A stretch of DNA of 64,000 bases from Symbiotaphrina buchneri (taxonomy: Eukaryota; Ascomycota; Symbiotaphrinales; Symbiotaphrinaceae). This document shows, piece by piece, positions 1 through 10,164 of this stretch (position 1 is the first letter of the stretch; each line of letters starts with the position of its first letter). The position numbers and the translations under genes were made by a program. The stretch is from positions 434,001 through 498,000 of the forward strand of contig BCIG01000010.1 of assembly GCA_001599915.1 (NCBI GenBank). Direction: 5' to 3'. The notes under the pieces were generated by a model. It saw nothing but the letters and a program-made list of their open reading frames with translations. It was not told the origin of the DNA and did not search any database.

Positions 1-1030
1 GAGCGTCAAGATGTGTTTCCACTTTCTTGCCAACAGAGTCTGGGATGTCCTCTGGCTTCTTGTTCCGGCCTTTGAGCGGCGCGGCGTAGTCGGTCCCGCT
101 GACCTCTGTGTCTACTGAGCTTTGTTCCGATTCATCGGACGACTTCGACGAGGCGTTGTCTAAGGGGTCATCGGAAGACTCTTCGGGAGAAGATGGTACT
201 TTTGATCCGCATGAGGTCTTGGAGGGGTCGTCTCTGCAGCAGCCCCCGGGTCGTCCGCAAGACTGGGATGATACGCCGGTCTTTGTGCTGCTCTCTGATC
301 GGTAAGGAATATCTTCGCCGTGATCGAAACCGACGCCGTTAGAAGGCTTGGAAGTATCTTTTGCCAGTCGTCCCTTGAGATCTTCCGTGACGAATGTCCG
401 AGCTGCTTGAAGGATGGGCTTGTAACCAGTACATCTGCAAAGGTTTCCGTCCAAATGACCTTCCATCTCAATGTCATGTTCAGATAGGTTGAACTCATTT
501 GTTTCCGGGTTATATGCGTTCCTGACCAAGGCATATAATGACATGACTGTCCATGTTAGCTTGTGCGGATATCCGTATCAGGCATATTACATACCTATTC
601 CAGGTGTACAGAAACCACATTGCGAACCATGCATTTTCGCAATTCTCTCCTGCAGTGGATGCGGATTGTGTACATTCCCCAGTCCCTCCACCGTGATGAC
701 ATGTTTGCCATCAATGCCAACAAGCGGAAACAGACAGGCGTTGACGGCCAAATGCCTCACCCGGCTCTTCTGCTTGGGATCTTTCGTCTGCAACACTACA
801 GTACACGCTCCACAGCCTCCTTCTCCGCATCCTAGTTTCGTCCCTTTCAGTCCATCTTGTGATCGAATAAAATCCAAGAGCGTCCATTCCGGGTTTGGGT
901 TTGCTAATACCACCTTGGTGCCATTCAGATAGAAATTCAGGTCCGGGGTTGTATATGTGGTCTGGATGAGCGGCGTAAGGGCCTCGGCGGCCGACTTCAC
1001 CACCGCCTTGGGCGGTTCAGGGAGATCCAT
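1..1030 (-). CDS. hxnS: Nicotinate hydroxylase HxnS (purine hydroxylase II, xanthine dehydrogenase family), N-terminal part
   Basis: This is a molybdenum hydroxylase of the xanthine dehydrogenase family, expected to convert nicotinate to 6-hydroxynicotinate in the cytosol. About 327 N-terminal residues are visible of a family length near 1,350-1,400; the rest lies left of the window. The ATG is at 1028-1030 and one intron spans 547-594. The first 2Fe-2S motif CGEGGCGAC and the second cluster ligands QCGFCTPG and CRCTGYKP are intact. A Ser/Asp/Glu-rich linker follows before the FAD domain. The FAD and molybdopterin domains that set substrate preference are not visible. The paralogue hxA (xanthine dehydrogenase) is therefore possible on sequence alone. 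The divergent pairing with an old yellow enzyme, next to a C2H2 regulator, is the known hxnS-hxnT-hxnR arrangement and makes HxnS the better call. Confidence 0.85.
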
Positions 1031-2111
1031 GATAATTCACAGTTTATTGGAAATTATCACAGAGAACCATGCAAGCATCAAATGCACAGTTACATCTACG
1101 AGGATACGAACGAGGATAGAGGTCTATCTACGACCTGCTTGTTAATGCCGTCCGACGGCCCTTGCGGTCGATCTCCGCCACGAATGCGGGAGGCGGCGGC
1201 GTTGTCCAGTGAGCTTCCAGGCATTATTCAGTCCTGATTGGCCCCTCCTATCTGCAGTACAACGTATCTCAAGTGTGGCCCTGCGGCCTAACATACTTCG
1301 TACCAAGGGTGCCAAAATACACACCGTGCACCTTATCTGCCGTACCACATCCCAAGGCTCTCCAGGAACGGCAACTTCTCTGCCGACAATGACAAATCAC
1401 TGACGGAGGTGGCCTAGACCTTCAGCCGCTCCTGCTGGGCACCGATGGATACTTGTGTATTATATTTTACCCAGCTATCAGAGCATTGTACTGCCTAGGA
1501 TTACGGATGGATATTCGTACTGTATCTCGACTTTCTCGACCCCATTTACTGTTGTTATCGATTAGCTGCGTATACGAAGGTCACGGCCCGGACAGTGCAC
1601 ACTGGCCGAGGGTCCTACAGTTAGCCGCCGAGCTAGCCCTCAGTTAAGGAGGCCCGTTGAAAGTCTAAGCGTAGGCGAATGCGTTCTCAGTCCCCCACTC
1701 TTGGCGGATCTGCTATCAACACACACTAAGCAAGTGGATAGGTCCCACTTCGTGAGCGAGGCCACCACTCTCCAACCGGAGGTGTACAAGATCTGGGGCA
1801 ACAAGGCAAGGCTGGAACAAGAGCCATACCGGTGCTTCTAGCCGTTCAACGGAAGGTCCCAAGACTATTCCATTCTTCGCAGAAGCTTGTGTACCCTAGC
1901 GTCATAGCAGATTGTTACCAGGGCCCATTTCTATCACGTACGAAAATGGAGGGGTTTGGGCCGTCGGAGTCGCGCCGGGGCAGGGCTCTCCACCATTGTC
2001 TCTTGTCAAATAACACAAGACAACTCTTTTCCACACGATCTCTCAATCCATTCGATCTCTTTGATCGTGTCCTGCGTTACTATTCCCTTTCGTTAGACCT
2101 GAGACATCAAG
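1031..2111. promoter_or_regulatory. Divergent hxnS/hxnT promoter with GATA boxes
   Basis: This 1.08 kb region separates the two divergent ATGs. It holds nine matches to HGATAR, the site of the nitrogen regulator AreA, counted on both strands, with GATA/TATC cores near 1031, 1055, 1125, 1249, 1334, 1476, 1556, 1714 and 1932. It also carries one copy of the 11-mer CCCCACTCTTG. Nitrogen-repressed, nicotinate-induced control is known for hxn genes in A. nidulans. That these particular sites work is inference. Confidence 0.6.
1693..1703 (+). promoter_or_regulatory. Candidate HxnR site (copy A)
   Basis: Exact CCCCACTCTTG, 409 bp upstream of the hxnT ATG and 663 bp upstream of the hxnS ATG. Identical 11-mers occur in three other intergenic regions of the cluster. 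Confidence 0.55.
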
Positions 2112-3490
2112 ATGGCTGTGACTGCTGCAGGCAAGCCGCTCGCGGATACCGCGCTCTTCAAACCCCTGAAGCTGGGCAACCTGAACCTCGCACATCGTGT
2201 TGCCTTAGCTCCCCTGACACGTATGCGACACAAGAAAAATGAAGAAGGCATCAACCTGGCATATGAACTGAACGTCGAGTACTACCAACAACGGGCGTCT
2301 CAGGGCGGATTCTTGTTGACGGAGGCCACCGATATTTCCCGCTATGTAAGTCCTCCATATGCGTAAGTCCGAGGGCGCAATTGACCAGGACACAGGCCAG
2401 CGGTTACCCTGGAGTGCCAGGCATCTACTCTCCTGCACAAATCCAAGCATGGAAGAAGGTTACCGACGCTGTCCATGCCAAGGGCGGCTACTTGTTCTGC
2501 CAAATTTGGCACGTTGGACGTGCAGCCACCCCCGGCTTGCTCGGTGGCAGGCAGACAATCAGCTCCAGTGATATCCCAATTTCTGGAGCTGCTTTGGACG
2601 GAACAAACTATGCGGATGCACCTCCGAGGCCAATGACCGTGGAGGAGATCCACGAGACCACCAAAGATTTTGCCCAGGCGGCCAAAAATGCCGTCGAGGC
2701 CGGCTTTGATGGTGTAGAGATTCACGGTATGTTTCCTTGCATCCTGTCAGGTGGAATGTAACTGATTAATCTCGATAGCCGCCAATGGATACCTGCTCGA
2801 ACAATTCCTGCATGACAATGTCAACAAGCGGACTGATCAGTACGGAGGATCCGTCGAGAACCGCTGCCGCTTCCCTCTAGAGGTGCTCAAGGCTGTCACC
2901 GAAGCCATTGGTGCCGAGAAAGTTGGCATCCGGTTGTCACCTTACAACTATTTCCAGGACACCAAAGACAGCAACCCTAATGCGCACTGGGCATACCTCT
3001 GCCAGCAACTGGTCGACCTTCCTCAAGAGAACCGGCCAGTCTACGTGCATATGTGAGTGCATATTGTCCTAAGCCAATGTTGAGCTCTGCTCATTCTTAC
3101 AGGGTTGAGCCCCGTTTCGATGAGGTTTTGGATGAGCAAGCCAAGTTGGACGCCCTCTCTGCTTACACCAACCAAGCGAACGCCCCGGAAGGTGATGCTT
3201 CAGCCACACCTAAAGGCGCTCCCAACACCCTCGTCCCTTTCCGCAGGATCGTGCAGAAGGGAGATATCAAGTTCTTTGCTGCTGGTGCCTTTAACCGCGA
3301 CAACGCTGCTGAGAAAGTCGAGTCCGGTGATGCGGACGTTATTGTTTTCGGACGATGGTTCATTGCGAATCCCGACCTGCCCCGGAGACTGAAGGAAGGT
3401 CTCCCTCTCAACCCCTACGACCGCTCAACCTTCTACGGCGCAGATCCCCCATCCAAGGGTTACATCGATTACCCGTTCTACAAGGAGTAA
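2112..3490 (+). CDS. hxnT: Old yellow enzyme HxnT (FMN ene-reductase)
   Basis: This is a 408-residue FMN flavoprotein of the old yellow enzyme/12-oxophytodienoate reductase family, with four exons (2112-2345, 2396-2726, 2779-3052, 3103-3490). It is a TIM barrel: the N-terminal PLTRMRH strand, the [11 protein letters not shown] substrate-anion motif (His and Asn near residues 188 and 191), the [10 protein letters not shown] segment with the likely proton-donor Tyr, and the C-terminal [11 protein letters not shown] phosphate-binding region are all present. In A. nidulans HxnT works in nicotinate breakdown, reducing a ring double bond of a hydroxylated pyridine. It is divergent from hxnS and followed by hxnR. 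Family membership is clear. The gene symbol rests on the neighbourhood. Confidence 0.9.
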
Positions 3491-4259
3491 ACTTGTCATA
3501 GAATTATGAGCATAGACTATGGAGTTTTGCTTTTCTTTTTGTGAAGGAAATTGGATTGATAGTCGATATAGGGGCCGGTTGTGTCTGAGACACACGACTC
3601 AATGAGCTGTGAATAGATGTGTTTAGTTTAGAAAGCATTTGTGTGACCAGTTCGCATTGCAAACCATTATTACAACACATGACGATGCCTCGATGCCCCA
3701 ACAGTGGAACAATGAGGGGACTTGCAGATAACAGCGGGTCCCAAGGCGTCGGGTATCACGCCAGAGCTCAAAAGGGTCCAAATCACTCGTCGTTCATTGG
3801 TTGGCCGGAGCGCCATTGCTGGCTTGCCAAGTATTGCAGGCCCCTGTCTAACTGGAACGGACCTGGGCGAGATGGACTGCAAGATGGGGCGGGCAGTTCC
3901 GGGCAAGAGTGCGAAAGTATCGCACAGGGTCGGGCATTTGCAGATTGCGATAAGTGATAAGGACGAACCGACGCCTGAGCGCCGCCCGCCCATGGCCCAG
4001 AACAGTATGGGACCGTCGCATTGCCGCACTTTCCCTTGCTGTACCGGGTCCCATTTCACCCCGAGGCTGTCGCCTGCTGAGCAAGCAATAAACTACGACA
4101 TCGCCCAGTGATACCCTCTCTGAAACCTTCATGTAGATTGCCTGTCTTTCTTTCAATTCACTCTGCCCCTGTGCATCCTATTTTGTCAGTGTCTCTTCGT
4201 GGCAAGCAGCAAGAGAAGCAGCGTCAATTTCCCGAGCATCCCCCAGCAAATTAGCCAAT
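3491..4259. other. hxnT-hxnR intergenic region
   Basis: hxnT 3' end and hxnR 5' region. I see no gene. Positions 3904-3911 carry CAAGAGTG, the reverse complement of the last 8 bases of the candidate HxnR site but lacking the CCCCAC core, so it is at best a partial site. Confidence 0.5.
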
Positions 4260-7200
4260 ATGAACGGCGGAGCTCGGTTGACTCGCCAAGCGGATGGTCG
4301 CTCAACCAGCAGCGACACGGCGACTCCTCCGAAGAAATACATCTGCAAACATGAAGGCTGTGGAAAGAGCTTCACCCGGTCAGAACATCTCCAACGCCAT
4401 GCTCTCAATCATGATGCTGGCAAGAACACCTGCCAGCGTTGCAGGGCGCATTTCAAGCGACCAGACCTGCTGGGTGAGTTGACCGGGCGACCCCCACCTT
4501 TGCATTCTATATGAATACTCACGGTCAAATGCAGATCGACATATGGCCCGACACAGGCAAAAGGATGAGGAGGCTGGCGGAGAGGGATTGGGCAAGCTAG
4601 AGACCAGAAAGAGACTGTGGAGGGATCCCGAAGGGAACATTGTCACCAAGAAGCCTGCGCTCAGCGGCGAGCCCGCCAGACAGGGCTCCACCCGCAGCGA
4701 CACCGGTGTAACCATCGAGCCGACTGGTCAAGATGGAGCACCAATCTCACCGCCAACGTCTGCACAGGAATCCAATTCGCAGGGTCAAGAAGAGAATCAA
4801 CAGATTCAAGATTTCATCGATGACCCCTGGATGTTGGCGCCCACCGACATAACCCCACTCTCGGGGCCAAATCATACTTTTCAGTCAGATAGATTACTTC
4901 TGGTCATCGCAGCCGCTCAACAATTCCAACAATCTTACAACGTCCAACAATGATATCCCGTACGATGATATCTTCAATCCTGATACCGGTGAGTAGATCT
5001 TTTTATTGCGTAGTCGCATTGTTGCTGATGTCGTTTTAGCCCACTCCTTCAATATGCCGTTTACCACGATGACCAACTACAATTGGTTGTTCAATGTGGA
5101 TCTGGCTTCATCGCAGCAGCACTACGATCCCAACCTCGACCCATTGGTGACGCCGAAGGACGTCTTACAATCTCACTTTGATCTCAATGTTCAGCTGCAC
5201 GAAGCTAAACCGGCGTCGACGGAAGTGAGCACGAGCGAAAGCCCGGTGTTCAGCGAGAGCATATCCTATACATCGCCAGCTCTATTCAACAATAGTCCGG
5301 AGGCGTATTCGATGCACTCCTCAATGGCGTCGCATTCTGGGCCTCTCAATGCGCAGCAACAGACCACACCGAGAACGCTTCCGACTCACTCCGCAAGTGT
5401 TGCCAGTTCAGACCAAGGTTCTGTTGGCCATGCTCGGAAACTCTCGAAGACCAGCATGGGTGCACCTACAATTCCAGCGTCGCAGTCAAATACGGATATG
5501 ATTCGGACTTTCTGCTCTCTGAAACGTTCGAGCAATCTGCCTATTGTCGACGAGGTCGCTCGTGCTCAAGTCCTGGATCTGATTACGGGTGCTCGGCCAG
5601 TGACGCCCGAGGGGAACACGATTACTCGCGATCATCCGCTCCTGTCGTTGTCTGCTCTGCAAAATTACTGCGACCTTTTCTTCTCCCGGTTCAATGTCTC
5701 ATATCCTCTCCTACACCAGGCGACATTCGAGCCATCTCATGTCGATACACTGCTGTTGACATCGGTGCTGTTGTTGGGTGCAACATATAGCGAGAAAGAT
5801 GCACATCAAATGGCTGTAAGTTCTCGTGATTCCTTATTCGTCATTGGTCGCTGACAGGAATAGGTCTGTATACATGATGTACTGCGAGCCCAGATTTTCT
5901 CAAACGCCTCATTCAGTGCGCAGCCAGAACTCTGGATGCTTCAGACAATCCTGCTAGTCGAGTGCTTCGGCAAGTCTCGTGCAGGCCAGAAGCAGCATGA
6001 CATGAGCCACTTATTCCATGGTCTTTTGATCAATCTTATCAGGAGAAGTGACTGTCAAACTGCACGCCCGCAAGGCTTGGATGAAGGAACCGGCGATCTG
6101 GAACATGATTGGCGGACATGGATCGAGAGCGAGCAGAAGAAACGGTATGTCTTGTCAAGGACCTATTGAACAGCAGCTCTAATTATCTGCAGGCTTGCTA
6201 TGTTGTGTTTCATGTGGGACGTGCAACATGCTGTGCTTTTCTGCCAGTCACTCTGCATGTCAGCATTTGAGCTACGGTCCACTCTTCCTTGCGACCCTTC
6301 TGTCTGGGAAGCCGAATCTGCAGAAGACTGGCAAAAGATGAGGAAGAAGGAGAGGCATCCTCCACTGTTCCTCACCATCCTCAAATCATACCTTACACCA
6401 GGCGGCAACCCTCCTCCTAGAACACTCAATGCTCTCTCGCGCGTCCTTGTTCTTCATGGTCTCATGTCTATTTCCTGGGACATGAAACGGCGGGACCAGA
6501 CATCCCTTGGCTTGTCTGGCAACGACCCTGTGGTCGGTAACTGGAAATCTCGCATGGCGCGGTCCTACGATGCCTGGAAAGCCGACTTTGACTCCTACTG
6601 CATGAACATGACGCTCGCAATATCAGACGACCAACGTCTGAAACAAGAGTTCGCGCGTTTCAGCACGGCCCAAATCGCCATCTACCACGCCGCCCACGTC
6701 ATTCTAGACGCCGAGTTCTTGGATCTGCAGATCTACGCCGGCGCACGGCACATCCTCGGTCGGCCTGTAGCACGCGCAGACTACGACCGCTCCAGACGAG
6801 TAGTCAAACGCTGGGCCAGCGACGACTCGATCGCCGCCGCGCGCGCAGGCTGGCACGCCGCGCACATCCTCCGCGACAGCATCATGAACCTCGACAACTT
6901 CGACGCCATCAATCTCTTCCACTACCCCTGGTGCCTGTACCTCGCGACCATCACCTGCTGGGCCTTCCACTACGCCTCGCCCAACCAATCCAAAGAATCC
7001 CTCTCGCAGACGCCCACCTACCAGAACGCCGCCAGCCCAGCGATGCAGCACATGTCGCTGCCCTCGCATGGCTCTCTCCAGGCCGCGGCGTCGTCACCTA
7101 CCGACCACCTCGGCGGCGACGAGATCGTCTGGGACGCTAAGGCCGAGATGAACGCCCTCGTCAGCGGCATGACGAGCACGATCCCGGAGAATCTGGGCAG

Positions 7201-7354
7201 ACTGGTCGGACGGTATCGGACCAGCGGCTTGACGGCGGTCATGGCCAAGCATCTCAGTACGGTGCGCTGGGCGGTCGTGCATGAGGGCATGAAGGTCCTG
7301 AGGGGCCTGGTGCCGGGGAGGTTGATTAATGAGTATGATAGTCTTTTGAGATAG
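4260..7354 (+). CDS. hxnR: Pathway-specific transcription factor HxnR (two C2H2 fingers plus fungal TF domain)
   Basis: A 944-residue nuclear regulator, expected to activate hxn genes in response to a nicotinate-derived inducer. My exons are 4260-4473, 4535-4832, 4885-4988, 5040-5815, 5864-6144 and 6193-7354. Two C2H2 fingers lie at residues 29-51 (C29, C34, H47, H51) and 58-78 (C58, C61, H74, H78). Their recognition helices are RSEHLQR and RPDLLDR. A Ser/Pro/Gln-rich stretch follows, then a fungal-specific transcription factor domain from about residue 405. The second intron (4833-4884) has a weak GTTGGC donor; it is required because the frame changes there, so that junction is the least certain. 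Such C2H2 plus fungal-domain architecture and the place beside hxnT match HxnR of A. nidulans. Confidence 0.88.
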
Positions 7355-8307
7355 ATGGATTGGGTCGGGTTTGCTGGGAAATTTGGGCGCTTTTTTGGGG
7401 GTTGGATTGGGCATAGGTGCTGTTTGGATTTGGTTCGGGCGTGTTGGCATATTCATTGTGGGATTGAGGTGAGCGTTTGGTTGTTGATTTTGATTATATG
7501 GATCCCGCAATCTCGCGACGGAGGGCCGCCATTGCTATATTGCTGCATATATGTATATTTAGACATGTAGCTGAATACCTATAGGTAACCGGCAACGAGA
7601 GCCAGTGCTATTAAGGATGAACAGTGTCACTGATCGTATGGAGCTTTTCGTGCGCGAGTGAGGGTCTCATCATAACCTCGTCCATGAACGGTAGACGCTG
7701 TGTGCAGCCGGATTGCGGCGCGGCGGAGATGCGTCTCGGAGGTTCAACGCTCGGTGGCCGCTTCGGCTTCCGTAATACATACCCCCCACTCTTGTGATTG
7801 GAAAGTTCACATGCACGGCGCGGTAGGAAGTACGACGTGTCTTACGAAGTATGTTCGACGAATTCTATATCACCCTCCTCCTTATGTCTCTCTTCGTAAG
7901 AAGGCCTGCTTCATTTGACTCTTCATCACCTCTTCCCGAATATAAGAGGTTCCATCCTCGCCATTCCCAAATACATGAAATGCTATGGGCAATTCTAACC
8001 GCAAGAGTCATCTTTGCCGAGGACATACCGGCACCATTCTGCGGGATGACGTCGATTTGATGATGCGAAGGGATTTTTCTGTGTCAACGTCTGTATGCAG
8101 CAGAACGTCTGGGGAAATTTGCATCTCCTGTGATTCCATTTCTTCATTCAGTGAAAAGGGAATTTAATTTGACTCATGCTGCTCCATCTGAACTGCAAAC
8201 CTTTCTTTCTAATCTTCTTATAGACGATCTATCTATCAAATAGATTTCTTTCGCTCCATCTTCTCCTTCACCACAAGTTCAACGAGACGCCATAGACACA
8301 AGGAACC
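7355..8307. promoter_or_regulatory. Region upstream of the FAD dehydrogenase gene
   Basis: I see no gene in this stretch. It has one exact copy of CCCCACTCTTG and two adjacent HGATAR matches (cores 8230-8233 and 8234-8237) close to the next gene, so it looks like an hxn-type promoter. The 60 bp before the coding frame are strongly pyrimidine-rich. Confidence 0.5.
7794..7804 (+). promoter_or_regulatory. Candidate HxnR site (copy B)
   Basis: Exact CCCCACTCTTG, 504 bp upstream of the first ATG of the FAD dehydrogenase gene. It is 440 bp past the hxnR stop, so it is unlikely to serve hxnR. Confidence 0.55.
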
Positions 8308-9959
8308 ATGCAACGCATCATCGACACCCTCAGTTCCACCTCCCTTACTTCCTCCTCTATTCCTCCTCTACTCCCTTATACGACCTCATCGTAATCGGCT
8401 ACGGCGCGGCCGGGGCCAGCGCTGCCCTCCAAGCCGCGCAACTCGGCGCTAAAGTGCTGATTATCGAAAAGCACTCGCGCGGGGGAGGCAACAGTTTCGT
8501 GTCGTCGGCGAACATGACGATGCCGACGGACTTCGACAGCCAAGAGCGCCGGCTGGGGGATAAGTTTGTGGAGTACCTCGAGGAGGTGGCGCAGGGTACG
8601 ACTAGCAAGGAGGTCATTAGGGCGTTTGTGGATGGTCTGTATGACCTCCCGGCCTGGCTGCGCGGGCTGGGCGCGGAGTGGGAGGAGGCGCAGTATGAGA
8701 AGATGTCAGTGCTGCTTTCCCTGATTCTCTTTCCTGGAACTGTTTAGGTCGTTCTTGGGTGGTGGCCATTGACAGAGAATGACAGGTTCACATACTACAT
8801 CCCGACCCTGACATTCCCCAACCTGGCTTCCGCAGAACCCCTGAAAAGCAAAGACACCCTCAAAGTCTATCACGTCAAACAGACATCTCTCTGCCCTGCT
8901 CCAACAGCCGGCCGTCGTATCTGGGAGCTGCTCGACTCCCACCTCACCGCCCACCCCAACGTCACGATCCGCACCTCCGCACACATCTCCCGCATTGACC
9001 GACGAATATGCTCGAACGGCACCCTGGGACCTGTAACGGGCGTCACCCTGAACGATGGCACGCACATCTCCTCCCGCGCCGTCGTCATCGCCTGCGGCGG
9101 GTTCGAGAACCACGTGCAGCTGAAACGCGACCTCCTCGGACCGCGTCACATCGGTCTGCTCGGTTCTCCCGGCAATGAAGGCGACGGCATCACTTTGTCC
9201 GAAAAGGTCGGCGCGCAGCTATGGCACCTGACCTCCGAAGCCTCCGTGCTTGGCTTCCTGCCGCCGGGGGCAACATGCGGCTTTGCGCTCGCGCTGCGGC
9301 ATCCGGGCTTCATCTTCGTCAACGGCAGGGGGCAGCGCTTCATCAACGAGGCCAAGCTCGAGAGCCACCGCGGGCACAGCGACACGGCGATCTTGGACCA
9401 CGAGAGCGGGCAGTACGCGCAGGACCCCATCTGGCTGCTCATGGACGAGAAGAATATCATCCACTCGCCGCGGCCCGTGTTGGACATCTTCTCGTACCAG
9501 ATCGTCCGCGACGGGTACGAGTGGAGCGAGCGCTCGGAGCGCGAAATCGAGAAGGGCTGGGTCCTCAAAGCAGACTCGCTCGCGGCCCTCGCGCAGAAGA
9601 CGAAGCTTCCTGAAGATGCTCTTCGCGAGACGCTGGAGCAGTGGAATGCCCTGTCGCCCTCGACCGGCCACCCGGACCCCCGCGGTCGCACCCCCGAGTC
9701 GACGGCACCCATTCACCCGCCTTACTACGCTATGCGCCTGACGCCGCTGCTGTACAACACGCAGGGTGGCCCGCAGCGGGACGAGCATGCGCGCGTGCTG
9801 GACCCAGATGGAGAGGTTATTGCGGGTTTGTTTGGGGCGGGCGAGTGTGGCAGCGTCTGGGGCCATGCGTATCAGAGCAGCACGAATTTTGCGGAGGCGA
9901 TGGTGTTTGGAAGGATTGCGGGGAGGGTTGCCGTGCAGGGGGTCAAGAAGGAGGAGTAA
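8308..9959 (+). CDS. FAD-dependent dehydrogenase, fumarate reductase/tricarballylate dehydrogenase type
   Basis: A flavoprotein of the FAD-binding-2 family (succinate dehydrogenase/fumarate reductase flavoprotein, tricarballylate dehydrogenase, 3-ketosteroid dehydrogenase group). About 499 residues are coherent from 8379, with one intron at 8705-8785. The dinucleotide fold VIGYGAAGASAA is followed by a RGGGNSFVS motif like that of tricarballylate dehydrogenases. The C-terminal FGAGECGSVWG segment closes the FAD site. The 5' end is odd: the ATG at 8308 is in a different frame from 8379 onward and meets a TAA near 8392, and no AG lies between the ATG and the frame that would permit splicing. 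Either an upstream exon exists, or the CT-rich leader carries a one-base indel (real or a sequence error). It sits inside the hxn cluster and has its own candidate HxnR site. I know of no hxn gene of this family. A role oxidising or reducing a ring-opened acid intermediate is inference. Confidence 0.75.
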
Positions 9960-10164
9960 GACCTTACTGTCATAGAGAAAAGGATTGGGCTTTTTGGCCT
10001 GGTGTGAAGCATGGACAGTGAAGACTGCCATTTGGAGCCAATGATTGGGACAATCTGTAGTCTAGGTATGCATCTAATGATATATAACGACCTCTTCACG
10101 GTCAAAAGAAAACAGTCATACAACAACATCCCCACCCCTAAAACATCTCCCCCTTCCCACTAAC

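Noticed and set aside
1-1030. Calling the partial gene hxA (xanthine dehydrogenase)
   Set aside because: The visible Fe-S domains cannot tell the paralogues apart. Gene order beside hxnT and hxnR favours hxnS; the alternative is kept in the entry.
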